From Pseudomonas sp. PA15(2017) (GTDB taxonomy: Bacteria > Pseudomonadota > Gammaproteobacteria > Pseudomonadales > Pseudomonadaceae), in contig NZ_MSXV01000011.1 in the NCBI RefSeq assembly GCF_001945395.1, forward strand, positions 113,708 to 177,707: a stretch of DNA of 64,000 nucleotides, read 5' to 3'. A program made the translations under genes and the position numbers. The notes under the pieces were generated by a model that worked only from the letters and a program-made list of their open reading frames with translations, did no database searches and was not told the origin of the DNA. Each line of letters starts with the position of its first letter. Position 1 is the stretch's first letter. Below are positions 29,180-37,145 of the stretch, one piece after another.

Positions 29180-30559
29180 ATGTCGGTACCCCCGCGTGCC
29201 GTTCAGCTCAATGAAGCGAACGCGTTCCTCAAGGAACATCCTGAGGTTCAGTTCGTCGACCTTCTGATTGCAGATATGAATGGCGTCGTGCGCGGCAAGC
29301 GCATCGAACGCGCCAGCCTCCACAAGGTGTATGAAAAGGGCATCAACCTGCCCGCTTCGCTGTTCGCCCTGGACATCAATGGCGCCACCGTCGAAAGCAC
29401 GGGCCTTGGCCTGGACATCGGCGATGCCGACCGTATCTGCTTCCCCATCCCCGATACCCTGTGCAAGGAACCCTGGCAGAAGCGACCGACCGCGCAACTG
29501 CTGATGACCATGCACGAACTGGACGGCAGCCCCTTCTTTGCCGATCCCCGTGAGGTATTGCGTCAGGTGGTGCAGAAGTTCGACGAACTTGGCCTGACCA
29601 TCTGCGCGGCCTTCGAACTGGAGTTCTACCTGATCGATCAGGAGAACGTGAATGGCCGTCCGCAACCGCCGCGATCGCCGATTTCCGGCAAGCGTCCGCA
29701 CTCCACCCAGGTCTACCTGATCGACGACCTCGACGAGTACGTCGATTGCCTGCAGGACATGCTCGAAGCCGCCAAGGAACAAGCGCTGCCCGCCGACGCC
29801 ATCGTCAAGGAAAGCGCGCCAGCGCAGTTCGAGGTCAACCTGCACCACACCAAGGATGCGCTCAAGGCCTGCGACCATGCACTGTTGCTCAAGCGCCTGA
29901 TCAAGAACATCGCTTACGACCATGAAATGGATTCCACCTTCATGGCCAAGCCCTACCCGGGCCAGGCGGGCAATGGCTTGCACGTGCACATTTCGCTGCT
30001 CGACAAGAAAACCGGCCAGAACATCTTCGCCACCGACGAGCCGGAGCAGCACGCACCGCTGCGCCACGCCACCGCCGGGATCCTCGACACCATGCCGGCG
30101 TCGATGGCGTTCCTGTGCCCGAACGTCAACTCCTATCGCCGTTTCGGCGCGCAGTTCTACGTGCCCAACGCGCCGAGTTGGGGCCTGGACAACCGTACCG
30201 TGGCCGTGCGCGTGCCGACTGGCAGCAGCGATGCGATTCGCATCGAGCACCGTGTCGCCGGTGCTGATGCCAACCCGTACCTGATGATGGCAGCCATCCT
30301 GGCCGGCATACATCACGGCCTGACCAACAGGCTGGATCCGGGCGAGCCCATCGAAGGCAACTCCTACGAGCAGCTGGAGCAGAGCCTGCCGAACAACCTG
30401 CGCGATGCCCTGCGCGAGCTGGACGACAGCGAGGTGCTCAACAAGTACATCAGCCCGGACTACATCGACATCTTCGTCGCCTGCAAGGAAGCCGAACTGC
30501 AGGAGTTCGAGACGACCATCTCCGATCTTGAGTACAACTGGTACCTGCACACCGTGTGA
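29180..30559 (+). CDS. spuI: Gamma-glutamyl-polyamine synthetase SpuI (glutamine synthetase fold)
   Basis: 459 aa, a second PuuA/PauA-type enzyme. Metal and ATP motifs are readable: [60 protein letters not shown]-terminal ATMs start at MSVPPRAVQLNEANAF with AGGTG upstream. It is clearly a paralogue of SpuB rather than a copy (different pocket segments), so the two may differ in polyamine preference. Divergent from spuB across 824 bp. Confidence 0.9.
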   Translation: MSVPPRAVQLNEANAFLKEHPEVQFVDLLIADMNGVVRGKRIERASLHKVYEKGINLPASLFALDINGATVESTGLGLDIGDADRICFPIPDTLCKEPWQKRPTAQLLMTMHELDGSPFFADPREVLRQVVQKFDELGLTICAAFELEFYLIDQENVNGRPQPPRSPISGKRPHSTQVYLIDDLDEYVDCLQDMLEAAKEQALPADAIVKESAPAQFEVNLHHTKDALKACDHALLLKRLIKNIAYDHEMDSTFMAKPYPGQAGNGLHVHISLLDKKTGQNIFATDEPEQHAPLRHATAGILDTMPASMAFLCPNVNSYRRFGAQFYVPNAPSWGLDNRTVAVRVPTGSSDAIRIEHRVAGADANPYLMMAAILAGIHHGLTNRLDPGEPIEGNSYEQLEQSLPNNLRDALRELDDSEVLNKYISPDYIDIFVACKEAELQEFETTISDLEYNWYLHTV

Positions 30560-30755
30560 ACGCAAAACGCTGGCGAAAGCCGGCGTTCTCACAGGCGTGA
30601 TCGGCGTTATGATTCGGCACCGAGCAGCGCGCCGACAATGTGGTAGCGCCGCCATCGCCAATCAGGACGAGTACATTGATTCACTGCCCAGCGGTTTTTC
30701 CAGCATTGGCCCCGCATACCCATCTCATAGCCTGCCTGCAGCAGAGGACGCCTGA

Positions 30756-31379
30756 GTGAGCGCTCGCAAGCCCCGCGCCAGCAGCCAGGCACGCATCGGA
30801 CAGATTCTTGCCGCGGCCCGCACGCTGTTGACCGAACAGGGTGTGGCGGCGCTGTCGATCTACACCGTGGCCGAACGAGCCGGCATCGCGCCGTCGTCGG
30901 TCTACCACTTCTTTCCCAGCGTTCCCGCCCTGTTCCAGGCCTTGACGGCGGACGTCCACCGGGCCTTCCGCGCTTGCCTGCAGGCCCCCATCGATGCTGG
31001 CCCACTGCGTTGCTGGCGCGACCTATCTCGCCTCATCGAGCAGCGTATGCTGAGCATCTATGCAGGCGATGCCGCGGCCCGGCAACTGATTCTCGTCCAG
31101 CACGGCCTCAGCGAAGTGACCCAGGCCGACCGCCAGCACGATATCGAGCTGAGCCAGCAGACCCGAGCGCTGTTCGACCAGTATTTCGAACTGCCGACCT
31201 TACCGGACGATATCGATGTTTTCGCCCTGGCGATGGAGCTAGGCGACCGCGTCTACGCACGCTCGATTCACCAACACGGCGAAATCACGCCACGCTTCGC
31301 CGAGGAGAGCTTGCGGGTATTCGAAGCCTATCTGGGGCTGTATCTGCCACCCTTACTCCGCAAACGTACCAGGAACTGA
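30756..31379 (+). CDS. aguR: TetR-family regulator, AguR-like
   Basis: 207 aa from a GTG codon with AGAGGA upstream. N-terminal HTH (residues ~15-60: AARTLLTEQGVAALSIYTVA and AGIAPSSVYHFFPS) is typical TetR; the rest is the helical ligand domain. Located between spuI and aguA, the place of AguR, the repressor of the agmatine operon relieved by agmatine or N-carbamoylputrescine. A 22-bp palindrome before aguA is a candidate operator. The regulated set is inferred. Confidence 0.82.
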   Translation: MSARKPRASSQARIGQILAAARTLLTEQGVAALSIYTVAERAGIAPSSVYHFFPSVPALFQALTADVHRAFRACLQAPIDAGPLRCWRDLSRLIEQRMLSIYAGDAAARQLILVQHGLSEVTQADRQHDIELSQQTRALFDQYFELPTLPDDIDVFALAMELGDRVYARSIHQHGEITPRFAEESLRVFEAYLGLYLPPLLRKRTRN

Positions 31380-31508
31380 AGAATGGCCGGCTTGGCCGTG
31401 GGTGGCGGCAATCCGAGCCGTGGGCGCGAATGGGCCGACCCGATTAACACAAATACCTATCCGTTAATTATGCTCAACCAATTTAGTAGCTGCTGAAAAT
31501 TCGCTTTG

Positions 31509-31530
31509 ATAGCCGATATTTATCGACTAT
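31509..31530. promoter_or_regulatory. Palindrome upstream of aguA, candidate AguR operator
   Basis: ATAGCCGATA-TT-TATCGACTAT, inverted at 9 of 10 positions, in an AT-rich promoter region 134 bp before the aguA start. Size and symmetry fit a TetR-type site. Confidence 0.55.
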
Positions 31531-31663
31531 AAGATCAGCGATCGGATGTGAACCCGTATAGGGGAAGCTCGGTGAGCAGTATCCATATCTCCCATGCCCT
31601 TGAATCCCGGATGGCTCAATCGCCTCCTGACTCCTCGAACGATTTCAGTAATGGAGCACTTCC

Positions 31664-32770
31664 ATGACCACGCTGACCTCCACACCCCGCGCCGATGGCT
31701 TCCGCATGCCGGCAGAATGGGAACCCCATAGCCAGACCTGGATGGTGTGGCCGGAGCGGCCGGACAACTGGCGCCTGGGCGGCAAGCCGGCCCAGCATGC
31801 ATTCACTGCCGTCGCCAGGGCGATCGCCGAATTCGAAGCCGTGACCGTGTGCGCCTCCGCCGCGCAGTACGAGAACGCCTTCGCGCACCTGCAGCACGAA
31901 CGCATCCGGGTCGTCGAAATGACCACTGACGATGCCTGGGTACGCGATACCGGCCCGACCTTCGTGACAGATGCCCAGGGCGAGTTGCGCGGCGTGGACT
32001 GGGGTTTCAATGCCTGGGGTGGCCTCGAGGGCGGCCTGTACTTCCCATGGCTGCGCGACGATCAGGTCGCCAGCAAGATCCTCAACATCGAAGGCCGCGA
32101 CCGTTATCGCACCGAAGGCTTCGTGCTCGAGGGCGGTTCGATTCACGTCGACGGCGAAGGCACCCTGATCACCACCGAAGAATGCCTGCTCAACCACAAC
32201 CGCAACCCGCACCTGAACCGCGAACAGATCGAAGCGGTGCTGGCCGATAACCTGGCCATCGACACCGTAATCTGGCTGCCCCACGGGCTCTATAACGACG
32301 AGACCGACGGCCACGTCGACAACTTCTGCTGCTACGTGCGCCCCGGCGAAGTACTGCTGGCCTGGACCGACGATCCGCAAAACCCCAACTACAACCGCTG
32401 CCAGGAAGCCATGGCGGTACTGGAAAACGCGCGCGACGCCAAGGGTCGCAAGCTGATCGTGCACAAGATTCCGATTCCCGGACCTCTGTACGCCACCGAA
32501 GCAGAATGTGCCGGTGTCGATCGCGTGCTCGGCAGCCAGGAGCGCAGCCCGGACGTGCGCCTGGCCGGCTCCTACGTGAATTTTCTGATCGTCAACGGCG
32601 GTATTGTCGCGCCCAGCTTCGACGATGCCAAGGATCAGGAGGCCAAGGCCATTCTCGAGCGCCTGTTCCCGGATCACCGCGTGGTGATGGTGCCAGGCCG
32701 GGAAATCCTGCTGGGGGGCGGTAATATTCACTGCATCACCCAGCAGCAGCCGGTGGCGACCGCCCGCTGA
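31664..32770 (+). CDS. aguA: Agmatine deiminase
   Basis: 368 aa, same length as P. aeruginosa AguA. Guanidino-modifying enzyme fold with [37 protein letters not shown] and the catalytic cysteine Cys357 in [11 protein letters not shown]. Hydrolyses agmatine to N-carbamoylputrescine and ammonia. The usual partner aguB (carbamoylputrescine amidase), normally next to it, is not in the window. A strong terminator follows. Confidence 0.96.
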   Translation: MTTLTSTPRADGFRMPAEWEPHSQTWMVWPERPDNWRLGGKPAQHAFTAVARAIAEFEAVTVCASAAQYENAFAHLQHERIRVVEMTTDDAWVRDTGPTFVTDAQGELRGVDWGFNAWGGLEGGLYFPWLRDDQVASKILNIEGRDRYRTEGFVLEGGSIHVDGEGTLITTEECLLNHNRNPHLNREQIEAVLADNLAIDTVIWLPHGLYNDETDGHVDNFCCYVRPGEVLLAWTDDPQNPNYNRCQEAMAVLENARDAKGRKLIVHKIPIPGPLYATEAECAGVDRVLGSQERSPDVRLAGSYVNFLIVNGGIVAPSFDDAKDQEAKAILERLFPDHRVVMVPGREILLGGGNIHCITQQQPVATAR

Positions 32771-32794
32771 CTGCAGCGCTCTGCAGACCAGCGG

Positions 32795-32833
32795 AAATGC
32801 AAAAGCCCGGAACCAGTCCGGGCTTTTGCATTT
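32795..32833. terminator. Bidirectional terminator between aguA and oprE
   Basis: AAATGCAAAAGCCCGGA (32795-32811) pairs perfectly with TCCGGGCTTTTGCATTT (32817-32833) around a 5-nt loop. Serves both convergent genes. Confidence 0.92.
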
Positions 32834-32870
32834 GAACGGGCCGCCGCGTGGCGCGGCCCATCAACGCAGC

Positions 32871-34250
32871 TTAGAGCAGCGGGATGCTGTAGCTGACGAT
32901 CAGGCGGTTCTGGTCGGCGTCGGCGTTGGCAACTTCCGAACGCAGCGAAGCGTTACGCCAGGCGAAGCCCAGACCCTTGGCAGCGCCTTCCTGTACCACG
33001 TAGCTGATGGTCAGGTCGCGTTCCCACTCTTTCAGATCGCCCCTTGCCGACTTGATGTTGTCGCCTTTCATATAAAGCACGTTGGCGGTCAGGCCCGGTA
33101 CGCCGATCTTCCCGAAGTCGTAGCCGTACTGAGTGATCCAGGTACGCTCGCCGGCACGGCCGAAGTTGCTGATCTGACGGTCGGTGATCAGGTAGGTGGT
33201 AGAACCACCCTGGCCTGGGATCGAACCCTGATTCAGCTGGATGAAGTTGCTGTCACCGGAAACCTGCTGGTAACCGGCGCTCAGCGCGTGGCCTTCCAGG
33301 CTGTAGGTGAAGAACGCACTCCAGGTACGGTTGTCGACTTCACCGGTAGTGATGCCGTTACCAGCAGCATTGCGGCCGTAGTAACCCGAACCCAGGTAAC
33401 CATCAGCACGACCAGCGGCACTGCCATTCTTGCCGTCGGAGCTGGTATCGAAATAGCGCAGGTCGGATTTCAGCGAGCCAGCACCCAGCGCCAGGGTATG
33501 AGTCAGACCCAGGAAGTGTTGCTTGTAGAAGTCATCCAAGTTGCCGTAGTAGTACTGAACCAGCAGATCCTTGTTGATCTTGTAGTCAGCGCCGCCGTAG
33601 TAGAACTTGTTGCTGTCGGCACCCGCACCGGCGCCAGCGATAGCCAGCGAGTCGGCGTTACTGGAAGTACGGCCCTTGGCGTGCTCCAGCTGACCGGCAA
33701 TCAGGGTCAGGTTGTCGATCTCGTTGGAGGTGATCTGCGCACCTTCGAAGGTCTGCGGGATCAGACGACCGTCGTTGAAAGTCACCACCGGCAGTTTCGG
33801 CTGCAGGGTGCCAACATGGGCAACGGTCTTGGAGAAACGGATCTTGCCGGTCAGGCCCAGGCTGCTGAACTCGTCACGAGCGCTGCCATCGCTTTCCAGC
33901 GGGAACAGAGCACTCGGGTTACGATCCTGCCCGACTTTGCCCGCGCGGCCACCGCCATCCAGTCGCACGCCCAACAGCCCAATAGCGTCAACACCAACAC
34001 CGATAGTGCCTTCGGTAAAGCCCGACTGCAGGTTCAGCTGGAACGCCTGGCCCCACTCACGCACCTGGCCACTGTGGGCATTGGCAACACCCACGTCGCC
34101 CTGGCTTTCACGGTTGTCGTTGTCGAAATAGAAGTTACGCAGATCCAGCTTGGCCGTGCTGTCTTCGATAAAGGCAGCGTTGGCAACGTTGCCCAGGGTC
34201 AGACCCAGAGTGCCGGCGGCTACGGCCAGCGCCAGGGAAGCTTTTTTCAT
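32871..34250 (-). CDS. oprE: OprD-family outer-membrane porin, OprE-like
   Basis: 459 aa starting at the ATG with GGAGAG 6 nt upstream. Signal peptide cleaved after residue ~25 (NVANA/AF). The mature protein shows OprD-family strands: LDLRNFYFDND, REWGQAFQLNLQSGFTEGTIGVGVDAIGLLG within the N-terminal third, the DKV-like loop with SNKFYYGGADYKINKDLLVQYYYG, and ends in YSIPLL. In P. aeruginosa oprE (anaerobically induced) sits beside aguA, which agrees. Substrate unknown; proximity to polyamine genes suggests but does not prove amine or amino-acid uptake. Confidence 0.88.
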   Translation of the reverse strand: MKKASLALAVAAGTLGLTLGNVANAAFIEDSTAKLDLRNFYFDNDNRESQGDVGVANAHSGQVREWGQAFQLNLQSGFTEGTIGVGVDAIGLLGVRLDGGGRAGKVGQDRNPSALFPLESDGSARDEFSSLGLTGKIRFSKTVAHVGTLQPKLPVVTFNDGRLIPQTFEGAQITSNEIDNLTLIAGQLEHAKGRTSSNADSLAIAGAGAGADSNKFYYGGADYKINKDLLVQYYYGNLDDFYKQHFLGLTHTLALGAGSLKSDLRYFDTSSDGKNGSAAGRADGYLGSGYYGRNAAGNGITTGEVDNRTWSAFFTYSLEGHALSAGYQQVSGDSNFIQLNQGSIPGQGGSTTYLITDRQISNFGRAGERTWITQYGYDFGKIGVPGLTANVLYMKGDNIKSARGDLKEWERDLTISYVVQEGAAKGLGFAWRNASLRSEVANADADQNRLIVSYSIPLL

Positions 34251-34673
34251 CGTGATCTCTCCAGTGTTCTGTTCTTTTATTGGTGCTGCACATCGGTCTG
34301 GAAGGTTCCGCCTTCTAGGCGCGCAGCCAGCCGAATTCGGGTACGACCGTGAGGTAGCAGGCAGCCGAAGGGCGCCACAGCTACGGGTACGGCAATACGA
34401 AAACTTAGGGGCAAAGGTGAAACAGGTTGGTCTGGCTGCTAAGGCGACAGGCAAAAGGCATCGTCTGATTCTCGGCATTATTATTTTCGGCCCTGGAGGG
34501 CCATTGCTGTGAATTTAGCACAGCAGGTAACGTGCCATGGACGACCAAAGTCGCATAACAGCCAACATTTCAATATGTTACTGGCAAAGTGATAGAACGG
34601 GGAGGTCGCTCATCGAGAAAAATGAGCGATTATCCGCCGAACTATAGAGGGGATAAGGCGATTTTCCGCCAGA
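34251..34673. other. Intergenic region upstream of oprE
   Basis: 423 bp without a gene. It contains a perfect-arm palindrome TGCTGTG-N7-CACAGCA at 34505-34525, 255 bp before oprE, possibly a regulator site; spacing is one base short for a CRP/Vfr site. I see no TTGAT-N4-ATCAA ANR box here. Confidence 0.6.
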
Positions 34674-35639
34674 TCAGCTGGTGACGATCTGGTTCTTGCC
34701 CTGGCGCTTGGCCTGATACATGGCGGCGTCGGCACGTGCGTAAAGCACATCGAGCCCAGGGTCGCCGCTGCGCAGGGAAGTTAAACCCTGACTGACGGTG
34801 ATGCCGAAAGTCGTGCCTTCGTGGCTGAGCGACAAGCGCTGAATCTCCCGCTGCAGACGCTGGGCGATTTGCGAGGCCAGCTCCGGCTCACACCCCGGGA
34901 AAAGCGCCGCGAACTCTTCACCACCGATCCGCCCGAACAGATCGCCACGCCGCAGGACGGAACTTGCGCAACTGGCCAGTTGCTGCAGCACCTGGTCGCC
35001 CACCTGATGACCGTAGGTGTCATTGATGTGCTTGAAGTCATCCAGATCGAGCAAGAGAAAAGCCAGGGGCTGGCCCTGATTGCGCGCCAACTCGAATTCA
35101 CTTTGCGCACACTCGAAGAAATGCCGGCGGTTGCTGCTCTGCGTCAGCACGTCGGTAGTGGCCAGGCGATGCAATTCGCCTTCGAGCTGCTTCTTCTCGG
35201 TGATGTCTTCGGCGATACCAAAGATGATCGGTGAGGCCTGGGTCTCGCTCTGCCGACCGATAAAGCATTTGTCGCTGAGCCAGCGGATTTCGCCATCGGC
35301 GCGGATGATCCGGTACTCGCGAGCTTCCACGGCGCCAGTCTCCAATACTTTGGCCATGCTTTCGGCGGCGTATTCCAGATCATCCGGATAGATGCTGTTG
35401 CGCCACTCGCCATAGTCGGCCAGCAGCAAGCCGGCCGAGCGGCCGAAAACCAGCTCGTAGGCCGGGCTGACGTAGATGATCTGCTGAGCCTCCCAGTCGA
35501 ACGCCCAGAGGACGGCGTTCACGCTCCCCAACAGGGTGCTGAACAGTTGCTCGCGCTCACGCAGCCGGGTGCCCTCGGCACGGCTGTGCAGCAGCGCGAG
35601 GGTCAGCTCTTCCAGGTCGATAGCAGCAAGTTCATCCAT
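34674..35639 (-). CDS. PAS-GGDEF diguanylate cyclase
   Basis: 321 aa, cytoplasmic. Short N-terminal helix, PAS domain (residues ~25-150: LGSVNAVLWAFDWEAQQIIYVSPAYELVFGR cannot be fully quoted but includes the YVSPAYE motif; ends with GIAEDITEKKQLE), then GGDEF domain with active-site GGEEF and an inhibitory RxxD site (RRGD) five residues before it. Expected to make c-di-GMP with product inhibition. Corresponds by position to the cyclase gene next to oprE in P. aeruginosa. Signal sensed unknown. Confidence 0.92.
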   Translation of the reverse strand: MDELAAIDLEELTLALLHSRAEGTRLREREQLFSTLLGSVNAVLWAFDWEAQQIIYVSPAYELVFGRSAGLLLADYGEWRNSIYPDDLEYAAESMAKVLETGAVEAREYRIIRADGEIRWLSDKCFIGRQSETQASPIIFGIAEDITEKKQLEGELHRLATTDVLTQSSNRRHFFECAQSEFELARNQGQPLAFLLLDLDDFKHINDTYGHQVGDQVLQQLASCASSVLRRGDLFGRIGGEEFAALFPGCEPELASQIAQRLQREIQRLSLSHEGTTFGITVSQGLTSLRSGDPGLDVLYARADAAMYQAKRQGKNQIVTS

Positions 35640-35696
35640 ATACCGATCCAGAACATTGGCCTTTTGCTAAGGGTGGGGGTTGCCAATGAGGATCGA

Positions 35697-35722
35697 AAAA
35701 GCCCGCCGAATGGCGGGCTTTT
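35697..35722. terminator. Terminator downstream of desA
   Basis: AAAAGCCCGCC (35697-35707) pairs with GGCGGGCTTTT (35712-35722), 4-nt loop; on the minus strand TTTTTCG follows. It ends the desaturase transcript before the cyclase gene. Confidence 0.85.
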
Positions 35723-35797
35723 GTGTGGCAACCAGGTCAGAGCTATGACCATCGCTGCAGAGGGCGGTTCACCGACCGCCCGGCTTTGTGCGCTACG

Positions 35798-36982
35798 TCA
35801 TGCAGCGACAGGCCGCAGCGAATACGTCTTCAATTGCTCGGCGAAGTCGCGCAGGGACTGAATGCCACTCGCCTCGGCGTCGTGCACCCAGTGCTTGATG
35901 GCCTCGAGCATGTCGTGACCATTGGCACTGGTTCGCGCCCAGATTTGCTGAAGAGCCAGGCGCTTCTCGTAAATCACCTTGAGCGCCTGGCTGTGCGCCA
36001 ACATGGCATCGATACGCACCTGTTGCTTGTCATGCAGCAGGCTCGGCTCACGGGAGAGCAGGCGCTTGGCCCGGCGGAACTGGTGACGGACGGACTCATC
36101 GGCTTTGGCCAGCTCCTGTTTGACCAGCGGGCCGATCACCAGCTTGCGGTACTGGGCCATGATCTGGAAGCGGTTGTTGAGGATGGCCATGGCGGTGTCC
36201 ATGTCCAGAATCCCCTTGCCCGGCACCCGGTGAGCGATCGGCGCAACGCGCTGAACCTTGGCGAGCCCCAGGAAGCTGAACAGTTTGATCCACGCCCAGC
36301 CCATGTCGAACTCCCAGCGTTTGACCGACAGCTTGGCGGAGTTGGGATAGGTGTGATGGTTGTTATGCAGCTCCTCGCCGCCAACGATGATGCCCCAGGG
36401 CACCAGATTGGTGGCCGCGTCGCGGCACTCGAAATTGCGGTAACCGATGGCATGACCCAGCCCATTGATGACTCCAGCCGCCCAGAAGGGAATCCAGATC
36501 ATCTGCACGGCCCACACGGTCAGGCCAAGCGCGCCAAAGAGCAGCACATCGATGATCAGCATCAGCGACACACCGCCAATCGGGAAGCGCGAGTAGACGT
36601 TACGCTCGATCCAGTCATCCGGACAGTTCTTGCCGTAGATGCGCAGGGTGTCTTCGTTCTTCGCCTCTTCGGCATACAATTCGGCGCCTTTGCGCATCAC
36701 CGTACCGAGCCCCTTCACCACTGGGCTGTGGGGGTCATCGGCGGTTTCACATTTGGCGTGGTGCTTGCGGTGGATGGCCGTCCACTCGCGGGTGTTCATG
36801 CCTGTGGTCAGCCACAGCCAGAAACGGAAAAAGTGCTTGAGCGCGGGGTTCAGCTCCAGGGAGCGATGGGCCGAGTAACGGTGCAGGTAGACCGTCACAG
36901 CGACGATGGTGACGTGGGTCAGCAGCAGGGTGACGACAATGAGCTGCCAGACCGGCAAGTCGAGAAAACCGTTGTACCACAT
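35798..36982 (-). CDS. desA: Fatty-acid delta-9 desaturase, DesA-type
   Basis: 394 aa from MWYNGFLDLPVWQLIVV, with AGAGGT 10 nt upstream. Integral-membrane di-iron desaturase with three histidine boxes: LHRYSAH, IHRKHHA and LHNNHHTYP. Membrane helices at residues ~10-30, ~45-65, ~130-150 and ~155-175. Acts on acyl chains of membrane phospholipids to adjust fluidity, as P. aeruginosa DesA. Divergent from the PAS-GGDEF-EAL gene, an arrangement conserved in P. aeruginosa. Confidence 0.9.
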   Translation of the reverse strand: MWYNGFLDLPVWQLIVVTLLLTHVTIVAVTVYLHRYSAHRSLELNPALKHFFRFWLWLTTGMNTREWTAIHRKHHAKCETADDPHSPVVKGLGTVMRKGAELYAEEAKNEDTLRIYGKNCPDDWIERNVYSRFPIGGVSLMLIIDVLLFGALGLTVWAVQMIWIPFWAAGVINGLGHAIGYRNFECRDAATNLVPWGIIVGGEELHNNHHTYPNSAKLSVKRWEFDMGWAWIKLFSFLGLAKVQRVAPIAHRVPGKGILDMDTAMAILNNRFQIMAQYRKLVIGPLVKQELAKADESVRHQFRRAKRLLSREPSLLHDKQQVRIDAMLAHSQALKVIYEKRLALQQIWARTSANGHDMLEAIKHWVHDAEASGIQSLRDFAEQLKTYSLRPVAA

Positions 36983-37145
36983 AGGCAGGGGTACCTCTTG
37001 CAGAGAAAAAGCGATGCGAACAAAGTGCCGCGACCCCATTATCAACATCGTCTGCTGGAAAACCACTTGGTCTTTTGACTAAGGATGTTACAAGGTTGGC
37101 CCCAGCGATGATCTTTTCCAGCGAAAGGGAAGCCCTTATCTGCCC

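Noticed and set aside
34505..34525. CRP/Vfr site upstream of oprE
   Set aside because: TGTG and CACA are 7 nt apart where CRP sites need 8; kept only as an unassigned palindrome.
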